From Zhouia amylolytica (GTDB lineage Bacteria > Bacteroidota > Bacteroidia > Flavobacteriales > Flavobacteriaceae), in NCBI RefSeq assembly GCF_900116365.1, contig NZ_FPAG01000005.1, positions 124,001-188,000 of the forward strand: a stretch of 64,000 nucleotides of DNA. The letters run 5' to 3'. Every line of letters begins with the position of its first letter. Positions within the stretch are counted from its first letter, which is position 1. Shown here in pieces: positions 32,703-41,866 of this stretch. The position numbers and the translations under genes are program-made. Under the pieces are notes generated by a model. It was not told where the DNA came from. It searched no databases and worked only from the letters and a program-made list of their open reading frames with translations.

Positions 32703-34487
32703 ATGGAAAACAATAATAGATTAATAGGAGCCATGCCTAAAATTGGTATTAGACCTGTGATTGATGGACGATTGGGAGGAGTAAGAGAATCGTTGGAAGA
32801 AACAACTATGAAAATGGCAGTAAACGCCGCAAAATTAATAGAAACTAACCTAAGGCATGCTGATGGAAGTAATGTAGAATGTGTAATAGCAGATACTTGT
32901 ATTGGAGGAGTTGCAGAAGCAGCACAAGCAGCTGATAAATTCGAAAAGCAGGGAGTTGGAGTTTCCCTTACAGTTACTCCCTGTTGGTGTTATGGAAGTG
33001 AAACCATAGACATGCACCCAACCTGGCCAAAGGCTATTTGGGGATTTAATGGGACAGAAAGACCTGGTGCTGTTTATTTGGCCGCTGCCTTGGCGGGTCA
33101 CAACCAAAAAGGAATTCCTGCATTCGGAATATATGGAAAAGATGTTCAGGATATTGGAGATGAATCTATTCCCGATGATGTAAAGGGTAAAATATTACAA
33201 TTTGCAAAAGCTGGATTGGCCGTAGCAACAATGAAAGGAAAGTCATATTTATCAATGGGCTCTGTTTCCATGGGAATAGCTGGATCAATTGTGAAAGATG
33301 ATTTTTTTGAAGAATATTTAGGCATGCGATGTGAATATATAGATATGTCTGAATTTGCTCGTCGTATAGAGAAGGAAATATATGATGTTGAGGAATTTGA
33401 AAAGGCATCTAAATGGGTTCAGAAATATTGTAAGGAGGGTAAAGATTATAACCCAGATAACATTAAAAAATCTCGTGCCGAACTTGATGAAGATTGGAAT
33501 TTTGTTGTTAAAATGGCATTGATAGGTAAAGATTTAATGATAGGTAATCCCAAATTAAAAGATAAAGGATATGGAGAAGAGGCTTTGGGTAGAAATGCTA
33601 TTATTTCAGGCTTTCAAGGGCAAAGACAATGGACAGATCATTACCCGAACGGAGACTTTATGGAAGCTATTTTGTCGTCTTCCTTTGATTGGAATGGTGT
33701 AAGACAGCCTTTTATGGTGGCGACTGAAAATGATAGTCTCAATGGTGTTTCTATGCTTTTCGGACATCTTTTAACAGGAGCAGCGCAGATTTTTAGTGAT
33801 GTTAGGACTTATTGGAGCCCTAAGGCTGTTAAAAGAGTGACGGGTTACCAACTCGAAGGCGATAGCTCAGATGGATTCATACATCTGATCAATTCTGGAG
33901 CATCGGCTTTGGATGGTACAGGTGAGCAATGTATTGATAATAAACCAGCCATGAAACCATGGTGGGAAATCACAGAGATCGAGGCCCAAAAATGTCTTGA
34001 GAAAACAACTTGGGGACCTGGAATGTTAGAGTATTTTAGGGGTGGAGGTTATTCATCAACTTTTAAAACTAAAGGAGAAATGCCAATTACCTTATCAAGA
34101 ATTAATATTGTTAAGGGTGTCGGTCCTGTACTTCAAATCGCGGAAGGGAAAACAATTGATCTACCCGATCACGTTCATAATCAATTAAATGAGAGAACAA
34201 ATCCAACCTGGCCAACAACATGGTTTGTTCCAAGGCTTACCGGTAAAGGTCCTTTTAAAGATGTTTATAGCGTAATGGCTAACTGGGGAGCTAATCATGG
34301 TGCTTTTGCATACGGTCATATCGGAGCGGACTTGATAACCCTAGCTTCAATGCTTAGAATCCCAGTGAATATGCACAATGTGCCCGAAGACATGATATTT
34401 AGACCAAGTGCTTGGGCCTCTTTTGGTATGGATCCAGAGGGAGCAGATTATAGAGCCTGTATAAATTATAAACCATTATATAGTTAA
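32703..34487 (+). CDS. fucI: L-fucose / D-arabinose isomerase
   Basis: This 594-residue protein matches FucI in length (E. coli about 591) and motifs. The probable metal ligands are Glu near 342 (MVATEND), Asp near 366 (FSDVRTYW) and His near 532 (GANHGAF). It converts L-fucose to L-fuculose and equally D-arabinose to D-ribulose, in the cytoplasm. It is followed after six bases by an AraB-type kinase, which would trap D-ribulose as D-ribulose 5-phosphate. That pairing, and the lack of a fuculose-phosphate aldolase, favour D-arabinose as the real substrate. A LacI-type operator lies upstream. Confidence 0.95.
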   Translation: MENNNRLIGAMPKIGIRPVIDGRLGGVRESLEETTMKMAVNAAKLIETNLRHADGSNVECVIADTCIGGVAEAAQAADKFEKQGVGVSLTVTPCWCYGSETIDMHPTWPKAIWGFNGTERPGAVYLAAALAGHNQKGIPAFGIYGKDVQDIGDESIPDDVKGKILQFAKAGLAVATMKGKSYLSMGSVSMGIAGSIVKDDFFEEYLGMRCEYIDMSEFARRIEKEIYDVEEFEKASKWVQKYCKEGKDYNPDNIKKSRAELDEDWNFVVKMALIGKDLMIGNPKLKDKGYGEEALGRNAIISGFQGQRQWTDHYPNGDFMEAILSSSFDWNGVRQPFMVATENDSLNGVSMLFGHLLTGAAQIFSDVRTYWSPKAVKRVTGYQLEGDSSDGFIHLINSGASALDGTGEQCIDNKPAMKPWWEITEIEAQKCLEKTTWGPGMLEYFRGGGYSSTFKTKGEMPITLSRINIVKGVGPVLQIAEGKTIDLPDHVHNQLNERTNPTWPTTWFVPRLTGKGPFKDVYSVMANWGANHGAFAYGHIGADLITLASMLRIPVNMHNVPEDMIFRPSAWASFGMDPEGADYRACINYKPLYS

Positions 34488-34493
34488 TCGATT

Positions 34494-36131
34494 GTGAAAA
34501 GTTTAGTCAAGTATGTTCTAGGAGTTGATTTTGGAACTGATGCAGTTAGAGCCGTTTTAGTTGATGATAGTAGCGGTGAAGTTTTAAGGATTAAGGAAAG
34601 CAGGTATGAAAAATGGGCAAATGGTGACTACTGTGTACCTAAAATAAACCAATATAGACAACACCCTCAGGATTATATCGATAGTTTAATCAATGTGGTA
34701 AGTCAAATTAAAAGTTCATGTAATGAAGAGGTAATAGAGAATATTTCAGCAATTTCTTTTGATACCACTGGAAGTACTTTAGCCGTAGTAGATGAAAATG
34801 GTATACCCCTAGCCATGCATCCTGAGTTTGAAAATAACCCTAATGCCATGTTCATTTTATGGAAGGATCATACCGCCAAAAAAGAGGCAAATGACATAAA
34901 TAACCTAGCAGAAAAATCATCCGTTGACTATTTAAAATATTCAGGTGGTATTTATTCTACTGAGTGGGTGTGGTCGAAGCTTCTTCATGTATTGAGAAAA
35001 GACTCGAAAGTAAGGTCAAGGGCATATAGTTTTGTAGAACATTGTGATTGGATGCCTGCATTATTAACTGGAAAGCAGCATCCTTCATTGATTAAAAGAA
35101 GTAGATGTGCTGCCGGTCATAAAGCAATGTGGCATGAAGAGTGGGGAGGTTTTCCTCCAGCAGCATTCTTTTCACAACTGGATCCTGTATTGGGTGAAAT
35201 AGCTAATAACTTATTACCACATACCTATACAAGTGATTGTCAGATGGGGGAGCTCTCAAGAGAATGGAGCGACAAATTGGGATTGGGAACCCATGTGAAA
35301 ATTGGAGTTGGGATTTTAGATGCCCATGCAGGAGCTATTGGCGGTGGAATAAGACAAGGTACACTTGTTAAGGTGATGGGAACCTCTACTTGTGATATCC
35401 TGATTAGTTCTAAAGAAGAGTTAAACGATAAATTAATTCAAGGCGTATGTGGTCAAGTAGATGGAGCCGTTTTACCGGATTACATAGGTATTGAAGCCGG
35501 ACAAAGTGCCTATGGAGATATTTTCGCATGGTTCAAAGATCTTTTGTTATGGCCAATTAAGAAAAGTAAAGGTGTAATTAATATGGAGCAGTTTGATTCA
35601 GATTCTTTGCTATTAGAGTTATCACGAGAGGCCCAGTCTATTAATGTAACCGAGAGAGATTTGGTAGCTACAGATTGGTTAAATGGAAGACGAACACCAG
35701 ATGCCAATCATGAATTAAAAGCAACCATTACCGGACTTGATTTGGGGATAACACCTCCAATGGTTTTTAAATCCTTGGTCGAAGCAGCTGCTTATGGTTC
35801 AAGAGCTATTATTGATAGAATAAAGTCTTATGGAGTATATATCGAGGAAATTATTGCTGTTGGAGGAGTGGCCAAAAAATCTCCTTATGTAATTCAAACA
35901 TTGGCTAACGTTTTAGGTTTGCCGATTAAAGTGTATTTAGCCGATGAATCTTGTGCATTGGGCTCAGCAATTTTAGCAACAGTTGTTTCCGGTAAATATA
36001 ATACTGTTGATCAGGCGAGAAATCAACTAGCGGTTCACGATTATGTCACTTTTGAACCAGAGGATGAGAAAATAGAAATCTATAATGTTCTATATGAAAA
36101 GTATAGAAAATTAGGAGCATTAAAAGTTTAG
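34494..36131 (+). CDS. AraB-type ribulokinase (FGGY family)
   Basis: This 545-residue protein starts with GTG at 34494. The N-terminal phosphate-binding segment YVLGVDFGTDAVRAVLVD, the segment FDTTGSTLAVVDENG and EFENNPNAMFILWKDHTA read as ribulokinase (AraB), not as fuculokinase (FucK). AraB enzymes phosphorylate L- and D-ribulose on O5. Coupled to FucI it would turn D-ribulose into D-ribulose 5-phosphate for the pentose phosphate pathway. It lies six bases after fucI, in the same transcript. L-ribulose use via an epimerase elsewhere cannot be excluded. Confidence 0.88.
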   Translation: MKSLVKYVLGVDFGTDAVRAVLVDDSSGEVLRIKESRYEKWANGDYCVPKINQYRQHPQDYIDSLINVVSQIKSSCNEEVIENISAISFDTTGSTLAVVDENGIPLAMHPEFENNPNAMFILWKDHTAKKEANDINNLAEKSSVDYLKYSGGIYSTEWVWSKLLHVLRKDSKVRSRAYSFVEHCDWMPALLTGKQHPSLIKRSRCAAGHKAMWHEEWGGFPPAAFFSQLDPVLGEIANNLLPHTYTSDCQMGELSREWSDKLGLGTHVKIGVGILDAHAGAIGGGIRQGTLVKVMGTSTCDILISSKEELNDKLIQGVCGQVDGAVLPDYIGIEAGQSAYGDIFAWFKDLLLWPIKKSKGVINMEQFDSDSLLLELSREAQSINVTERDLVATDWLNGRRTPDANHELKATITGLDLGITPPMVFKSLVEAAAYGSRAIIDRIKSYGVYIEEIIAVGGVAKKSPYVIQTLANVLGLPIKVYLADESCALGSAILATVVSGKYNTVDQARNQLAVHDYVTFEPEDEKIEIYNVLYEKYRKLGALKV

Positions 36132-36277
36132 ATCTTTTAATAAAATTTTAATTGGATATGGGAAAAATGGAATTAAAGAATGTCATGAGTGATTTTTGAA
36201 ATAAAAAAAATGTATAATATTGCATACCTACTATTTTAGTATGAAATAATAGACCATCAGATCAAATAAACATTAGT

Positions 36278-37270
36278 ATGAAAAAGGTAAGCCTCGAAGA
36301 TATTTCAAAAGAATTGGGAGTTTCCAAAACTTTAGTCTCATTCGTAATGAATGGTCGTGCCAAAGAACAAAGAATCAGTGATGAAATGGCTGAAAAAGTT
36401 TTGAAAAAGGCCAAAGAAATGGGCTATGAGGCCAATTATGCCGCTAAAGTTTTAAGGACGGGTAAATCTGATACAATTGGATTAATTATAGCTGATATTT
36501 CGAACACCTTTTTTGCAAAGTTGGCCAGAAGCATTGAAAATAATGCTCAAAAGCATAAATACAATGTAATTTATGGTAGCACTGATGAAGATACTCGAAA
36601 TTCAGTTAAATTGATAGAGGTGCTGAAGAAGAAAAATGTTGATGGCCTTATAATTAGCCCCAGTATCGGGGATCAAAAGATTATAAAACAATTGAATAAA
36701 GAAAAGATACCTTATGTTCTTGTGGATAGGTATTTTCCTGAAATTCAATCTGATGTTGTAGTAGTGAATAATTTTCAAGGGTCTTATGATATTATTAATA
36801 GAGCCATTGAACAGGGAAGTAAAAAGATTGCCTTTTTAAACTTTAATGCGGAATTGGTAAATATGCAAGATCGTTTTAAAGGGTATCAACAAGCCTTAAA
36901 AGATGCAGGAATTCCGTATGAAGAAAAGTTGGTGAAGAATTTAAACTTTAGTAATATGGATAAAGAAATAGAAACAGCAATGAAGGAGTTGTTGTCAATT
37001 TCTCCTACCATAGATACTATTTATTTTTCGAATAATCAGTTAATGTTGCTAGGAGTGAAGTATCTATTAAGGACTGATAAAGAATTCTTATCCAAAGTGA
37101 AGGTTACCAGTTTTGATTGTTACGAATTTATGGATTTATTGGACCTTCCTATATCCTATGGAGAGCAACCTATCAAAGAAATTGGGAAAGTTGCAGTTGA
37201 TTTGATAGTGGATAAAATTGAAAATAAGCATACCACTCCCAAAATAATTACATTGCCTATAAAGAATTAA
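36278..37270 (+). CDS. LacI-family transcription regulator
   Basis: This 330-residue protein has an N-terminal helix-turn-helix (SLEDISKELGVSKTLVSFVMNGR, about 4-27). The hinge helix region follows, then a periplasmic-binding-protein-like effector domain beginning with DTIGLIIADISNTFFAKL near residue 64. It is the obvious candidate to bind the five GCTAAATCGATTTAGC-like sites in this locus. No such site lies in its own upstream gap (36132-36277), so it does not appear to repress itself through that motif. The effector is probably the sugar or a phosphorylated intermediate. Confidence 0.93.
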   Translation: MKKVSLEDISKELGVSKTLVSFVMNGRAKEQRISDEMAEKVLKKAKEMGYEANYAAKVLRTGKSDTIGLIIADISNTFFAKLARSIENNAQKHKYNVIYGSTDEDTRNSVKLIEVLKKKNVDGLIISPSIGDQKIIKQLNKEKIPYVLVDRYFPEIQSDVVVVNNFQGSYDIINRAIEQGSKKIAFLNFNAELVNMQDRFKGYQQALKDAGIPYEEKLVKNLNFSNMDKEIETAMKELLSISPTIDTIYFSNNQLMLLGVKYLLRTDKEFLSKVKVTSFDCYEFMDLLDLPISYGEQPIKEIGKVAVDLIVDKIENKHTTPKIITLPIKN

Positions 37271-37311
37271 TTGAAGTTGATATTTAATGAGGTGAAGAAT
37301 AATAAATAATT

Positions 37312-37327
37312 GCTAAAACGATTTAGT
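37312..37327. promoter_or_regulatory. LacI-type operator directly before the kdaD-like gene
   Basis: GCTAAAACGATTTAGT matches the shared palindrome at 14 of 16 positions. It ends four bases before the start codon at 37332, so bound regulator would block RNA polymerase close to the initiation region or act as a roadblock. Confidence 0.7.
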
Positions 37328-37331
37328 CAAA

Positions 37332-38183
37332 ATGAAAGTGTTTAAAAAAGGCTCGCTTATATGTATACTATATAAGGGGCAGATTTATAAGAAATATTCG
37401 AGTGATTGGAACTCATTTATAAATAGAATTGACCTGTATAATGAGATTTTAATTGATTTAAAAAATGGAAGTTTTTTTCCGTCGCATATGTCTATTGATG
37501 AATTGAGTTTGGTTTCCTGGGATCCTCCGATGGATAAACAAGAAATTTGGTGTGCAGGTGTGACCTACAGTCCAAGTAAAAAGGCAAGAATGAAGGAGTC
37601 AAAAACTTCAAAAGGGGCTGAATTATATCAATTGATCTATAAGGCTCAAAGACCTGAACTATTTTTTAAATCGGGTAAGAATAGGACAGTAGGACATAAT
37701 GCTCAGGTTAATATAAGAAGAGATTCCAATAATAGTGTAGCTGAACCTGAGCTTACTTATTTTTTGAGTTCTCATGGTACTATTGAAGGGTATACCATTG
37801 GCAATGATATGACTGCAAGAGATATAGAGGGGGACAATCCCCTTTATATTCCGCAAGCCAAAACATACGAAGGTTGTGCAAGTATTGGCCCGTGTCTATA
37901 TGTTCCGGAAAGTACATCTTTACTAGACTTTAATATAAATATGACAATAGAAAGGGATAATCAAGTCATTTTTGAAAATACTATTAGTTCCTCAGATATG
38001 TGTCGTAACTCAGAAGAATTAATTTCTTATTTATTCAATTCTTGCGAGTTTCCATTTGGATGTTTTTTAATGACTGGGACAGGTATCATACCTGATCAGG
38101 AATTTGGCCTAATTCGAAAAGATCGAGTTTTAATTACTATTGATCCAATAGGATGTCTGGTAAATACCGTAGGATGTAGATAA
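37332..38183 (+). CDS. FAH-family protein resembling 2-keto-3-deoxy-D-arabinonate dehydratase
   Basis: This 283-residue protein belongs to the fumarylacetoacetate hydrolase superfamily. The segments EIWCAGVTY, FFKSGKNRTVGHN, EPELTYFLSS, GYTIGNDMTARDIEGDNPLYIPQAKTY (in parts) and LMTGTGIIP recall the Sulfolobus D-arabinose pathway enzyme KdaD. KdaD dehydrates 2-keto-3-deoxy-D-arabinonate to 2-oxoglutarate semialdehyde. The acidic metal ligands of the family appear present (EPEL and the Asp in GNDMTARD). A 2-keto-3-deoxy-fuconate-type hydrolase is the main alternative. It precedes fucP by 18 bases and has its own operator. Confidence 0.75.
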   Translation: MKVFKKGSLICILYKGQIYKKYSSDWNSFINRIDLYNEILIDLKNGSFFPSHMSIDELSLVSWDPPMDKQEIWCAGVTYSPSKKARMKESKTSKGAELYQLIYKAQRPELFFKSGKNRTVGHNAQVNIRRDSNNSVAEPELTYFLSSHGTIEGYTIGNDMTARDIEGDNPLYIPQAKTYEGCASIGPCLYVPESTSLLDFNINMTIERDNQVIFENTISSSDMCRNSEELISYLFNSCEFPFGCFLMTGTGIIPDQEFGLIRKDRVLITIDPIGCLVNTVGCR

Positions 38184-38201
38184 CTTTGATACTTAAAAAT
38201 T

Positions 38202-39545
38202 ATGAACTTGAAAACCACCAAAACTTTAAATACCACCAAAACGAATTTGAACAATGCCATTCCAGTTGTTTCAAAAGAACATTTATTACCTTTTATATTA
38301 GTTACATCTCTATTTGCCCTTTGGGGTTTTGCAAATGATATAACAAATCCAATGGTTTCTGCATTCAAGAAAATATTGGAACTGGATAATTTCCAAGCTT
38401 CACTGGTTCAATTAGCATTTTATGGAGGTTATGGTACTATGGCATTACCTGCGGCTATTTACATCAAAAAATATTCTTATAAAAAAGGAATCCTACTAGG
38501 TTTACTCTTATATGCGATAGGTGCATTGATGTTTTATCCAGCTGCAGTATATCAAGAATACATCTATTTTTTAATAGCTCTTTATGTTTTAACCTTCGGG
38601 CTTGCTTTTTTGGAGACAACCGCCAACCCATATATTCTTTCGATGGGTGATACACGTACAGCGACCCAACGTCTTAACCTAGCACAAGCCTTCAACCCTA
38701 TAGGTGCTTTATCAGGCCTTTTTGTAGCTCAGACCTTTATACTTGGTGCCCTACAATCTGATGATGTTGACTATGGATCCTTATCAATCACTGCCAAAGA
38801 ATCTATTAGAGCCACAGATCTTATGGTTATTAGAGACCCTTATGTTGCTTTAGGGGTTTTTGTGCTTTTAATGTTCGGAGTTATTTCAATGGTGAAAATG
38901 CCAGAAAGTGTGGAGCAAAAACAAACCAATATTTGGAGTTCGATTAAACGCTTATTTCAAAAAAAGAGATTTGTTGGTGGGGTCATAGCACAAACCTTTT
39001 ATGTAGGAGCACAAATCATGTGTTGGACTTATATATATCAATATGCTGAACTACTAGGGATAGATAATCAAACCACTGTTTATTACGCTATGTTGGCTTT
39101 GGCGGTATTTTTATTAGGTAGATGGCTGTGCACATTTCTATTACGTTTTTTTAATTCGGGGTTTTTATTATCAGGGTTGTCTTTGGCTGCGATGGGGTGT
39201 ACACTAGGTGCAATATTTATTCAAGGAATAACTGGTTTGTATAGTCTCATTGCGATTTCATTTTGTATGTCTTTAATGTTTCCTACCATTTATGGTATTG
39301 CATTAGAAGGGTTAGGAGAAGACACCAAATATGGATCAGCCTTTTTGGTAATGGCTATTGTAGGGGGAGCTATTTTACCTTCTTTACAGGGAATGATTAT
39401 GGATATAGGTGGTCCCGGATATGATGATGTTAGGATTCTAGGTGTTCCTGAGGTTAATTTTTCTTTCGTGTTACCACTTGTGTGTTTTATAGTGGTAGCG
39501 ATTTATGGATATAAGGCGATTAACTATACCAAGAATGATAAATAA
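38202..39545 (+). CDS. fucP: FucP-type sugar:H+ symporter
   Basis: This 447-residue major facilitator protein has about 12 membrane helices. The family signature ALWGFANDITNPMVSAFKK near residues 39-57, LAFYGGYGTMALPAA, and ETTANPYILSMGD near residues 138-150 are typical of FucP. The E. coli FucP carries L-fucose and also D-arabinose and L-galactose. It would import the monosaccharide freed by the periplasmic enzymes of this locus. It is cotranscribed with the kdaD-like gene. Confidence 0.92.
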   Translation: MNLKTTKTLNTTKTNLNNAIPVVSKEHLLPFILVTSLFALWGFANDITNPMVSAFKKILELDNFQASLVQLAFYGGYGTMALPAAIYIKKYSYKKGILLGLLLYAIGALMFYPAAVYQEYIYFLIALYVLTFGLAFLETTANPYILSMGDTRTATQRLNLAQAFNPIGALSGLFVAQTFILGALQSDDVDYGSLSITAKESIRATDLMVIRDPYVALGVFVLLMFGVISMVKMPESVEQKQTNIWSSIKRLFQKKRFVGGVIAQTFYVGAQIMCWTYIYQYAELLGIDNQTTVYYAMLALAVFLLGRWLCTFLLRFFNSGFLLSGLSLAAMGCTLGAIFIQGITGLYSLIAISFCMSLMFPTIYGIALEGLGEDTKYGSAFLVMAIVGGAILPSLQGMIMDIGGPGYDDVRILGVPEVNFSFVLPLVCFIVVAIYGYKAINYTKNDK

Positions 39546-39561
39546 TTAAAAAAATTGATCT

Positions 39562-40815
39562 ATGAAAAGACAGAGGAGTTTCTATTTATCAATCATCGTA
39601 GTATTTCTTTTTAACACGGGATGTAATCTATTTAACCAAAATCAAAAAGCTAAAAATAGTGTAATGGAATTTGAAAAGGGAACATTTGGACACGATGAAA
39701 AGTTTTTGGAAAAATATTACCAAGACTTAATTGTATTGAATACAAAAGATGAAAAAGCAAAAATAATTATCTCACCTGAACTGCAGGGTAGAGTGATGAC
39801 AAGTACATTGAATGGTAATAAAGGCTATAGCTTTGGATGGATAAATTATGATTTGATTTCCTCAGGTAAACTAAATGAGCAATTCAATCCCGTTGGAGGG
39901 GAAGAACGCTTTTGGTTGGGACCTGAAGGTGGTCAGTTTGCCTATTATTTTCCACAAGGAAAAAGTTTCACATTTGAAAACTGGAAAGTGCCTAGTCCTA
40001 TTGATACCGAGCCTTTTGAAGTGACAGGCAAAACTTCAGATAGAGTTGTATTTCAAAAGGATTTTACCTTAGTGAATTTTTCCGACTATGTATTTAAAAT
40101 AGGGGTTAAAAGGACTATAGGATTATTAGAAACCCCTGAAATTTTACAGCGAATTGACCTTCCGGGGCTTGATGTCCAAGCAGTGGGGTATGAGACTGAA
40201 AATCAACTGACAAATATTGGTGATCAGCCGTGGACTAGAGAAACAGGAATGCCATCAGTTTGGTTATTGAGCATGATGACACCCTCTCCTGAAGTTACGG
40301 TAGTTATCCCAGTTAAAGATAATCATGCCAATAAAAAAGAAGATGTAGTAAATGACAATTACTTTGGTAAAGTTGAAGATGCTCGACTTAAAGTAATAGG
40401 AAATACAATATTTTTTAAAGCTGATGGAAGCAATCGTGGTAAAATTGGCGTGTCTCCAGATAATGCAACCGGGGTTATGGGGAGTTATGATGCAATTAAT
40501 GAAACACTTACGATACTTCAAATTAAGCCGCCTAATTCAAATGATCCCTATGTGAATTCAGCTTGGGAATATCAAAAGGAACCTTTTGAGGGAGACGCCT
40601 TGAACTCTTATAATGATGGACCTCTCGATGATGGATCCCAAATGGGACCTTTTTATGAATTGGAGAGTTCTTCACCAGCACTATCTCTAAACCCTGGTGA
40701 AGATTATAATCACATACAACGCATATATCATTTCAAGGGAGGTGAGGGTGCTTTGGATTCAATAAGTCGAAAAGTGTTAAATGTTTCAATCAATGCTATT
40801 AAAAAAGTGTTTTAA
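39562..40815 (+). CDS. DUF6786-type lipoprotein, mutarotase-like fold
   Basis: This 417-residue protein has a lipoprotein signal (LSIIVVFLFNTGC, lipid Cys at about 21). The body is strand-rich with segments such as GEERFWLGPEGGQFAYYFP and ITLSPELQGRVMTSTLNG-like openings typical of galactose mutarotase folds. It resembles what I know as DUF6786, a family found beside carbohydrate genes of Bacteroidota. It may interconvert sugar anomers or bind oligosaccharide in the periplasm. The family call is by recollection, and no catalytic residues are claimed. Confidence 0.6.
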   Translation: MKRQRSFYLSIIVVFLFNTGCNLFNQNQKAKNSVMEFEKGTFGHDEKFLEKYYQDLIVLNTKDEKAKIIISPELQGRVMTSTLNGNKGYSFGWINYDLISSGKLNEQFNPVGGEERFWLGPEGGQFAYYFPQGKSFTFENWKVPSPIDTEPFEVTGKTSDRVVFQKDFTLVNFSDYVFKIGVKRTIGLLETPEILQRIDLPGLDVQAVGYETENQLTNIGDQPWTRETGMPSVWLLSMMTPSPEVTVVIPVKDNHANKKEDVVNDNYFGKVEDARLKVIGNTIFFKADGSNRGKIGVSPDNATGVMGSYDAINETLTILQIKPPNSNDPYVNSAWEYQKEPFEGDALNSYNDGPLDDGSQMGPFYELESSSPALSLNPGEDYNHIQRIYHFKGGEGALDSISRKVLNVSINAIKKVF

Positions 40816-40848
40816 CACTATTCTTTATAGTTATAACTTTAATTTTTT

Positions 40849-41826
40849 ATGAAAAAAATATTTTTTTTAATTTTTATAGGTATATGCTCATGTAAGGTTT
40901 CTAAGCAAGATATCTCAAACCGAAGCCTATTAGAGAAAGCTGAAATCCCATATATTAAAGGAGAGAGCAAGCTTGCCTTTAATCCTAAACCATCCACTGA
41001 TTTTGATGATAATAAATGGTTCACAAATGATCATTGTTTTGTGGAGGACGAATCAGGAATATTGCATTGGTTTGGAATAAACAATCCCTTTCCTCCTGAG
41101 GGAAAACAACTGTATAGATATCACCCTTACCTTGGACATCTCACTACGGATGCACCAGAGGATAACTGGAAGCGAGAAGATTTTGCGGTAAATGAGATTA
41201 ATGGAACCGAATATATTGGGGCTCCATATATTGTAAAACATGAAGAGTCAGGAAGATGGGTTATGGTCGTCGAACAATGGAGAGAGAATAGGCAGTTGGA
41301 GGTGTATTGGTCAGATGATTTATATAATTGGGAAGAAACCAAAAATCCAATCCTGCCAAATAAACTATGGATCGGAACTAGAGACCCTCACATAATGAAA
41401 GGCTCAGATGGAAAGTATTGGATTCATGTGGTTGCTACCGGTAATAAAGGAGTGAATCAATCACAAGTTCTTAGAATTCGTACAAAGGATTTTGTGAATT
41501 TTGATGAACCTGAAACAATCTTAGGTATTGATGATAATAATTGGGCCACTCTTATAGAGTCACCTTATCTTGTTGAAAGAAATGGAATGTGGTATCTGTT
41601 TTTTACCTACGCTCATCGAAGATATGCCGAAACAATTGTGGTTGTTTCAGATAATCCTGATCATTTTAATTATAAAGAAAATGTGCTAACAACCATGTTT
41701 GGTCATGCAGCCGAAATTTTTAGGTATAAAGGGAAGGAATATATCACTTCTTGTGGTCCGGAGGATGCTCATTACTTAAATTCTCATGGTGTAACAATAG
41801 CTGAATTAGGTTGGTTAAATCAGTGA
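40849..41826 (+). CDS. GH43-like five-bladed propeller lipoprotein (first copy)
   Basis: This 325-residue protein has a lipoprotein signal (FLIFIGICSC). Candidate catalytic acids sit in the order expected for the GH32/43/62/68/117 propeller superfamily: Asp in WFTNDHCF, Asp in GTRDPHIM, and Glu in IESPYLVERNG followed by WYLFFT. It shares the TNDHCF motif and the same triad with the protein at 44712, so the two are paralogues. It probably removes a side chain or terminal pentose from oligosaccharides. The exact family and linkage cannot be read from the sequence. Confidence 0.75.
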   Translation: MKKIFFLIFIGICSCKVSKQDISNRSLLEKAEIPYIKGESKLAFNPKPSTDFDDNKWFTNDHCFVEDESGILHWFGINNPFPPEGKQLYRYHPYLGHLTTDAPEDNWKREDFAVNEINGTEYIGAPYIVKHEESGRWVMVVEQWRENRQLEVYWSDDLYNWEETKNPILPNKLWIGTRDPHIMKGSDGKYWIHVVATGNKGVNQSQVLRIRTKDFVNFDEPETILGIDDNNWATLIESPYLVERNGMWYLFFTYAHRRYAETIVVVSDNPDHFNYKENVLTTMFGHAAEIFRYKGKEYITSCGPEDAHYLNSHGVTIAELGWLNQ

Positions 41827-41866
41827 AAAAAATGTTTAAAATAATTGATTTTGAAAAGAAAACATT

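Noticed and set aside
32703-36131. Standard L-fucose operon (isomerase, fuculokinase, aldolase)
   Set aside because: The kinase motifs are those of ribulokinase, and no fuculose-phosphate aldolase is found nearby. The fucose reading stays possible only if the aldolase lies elsewhere.
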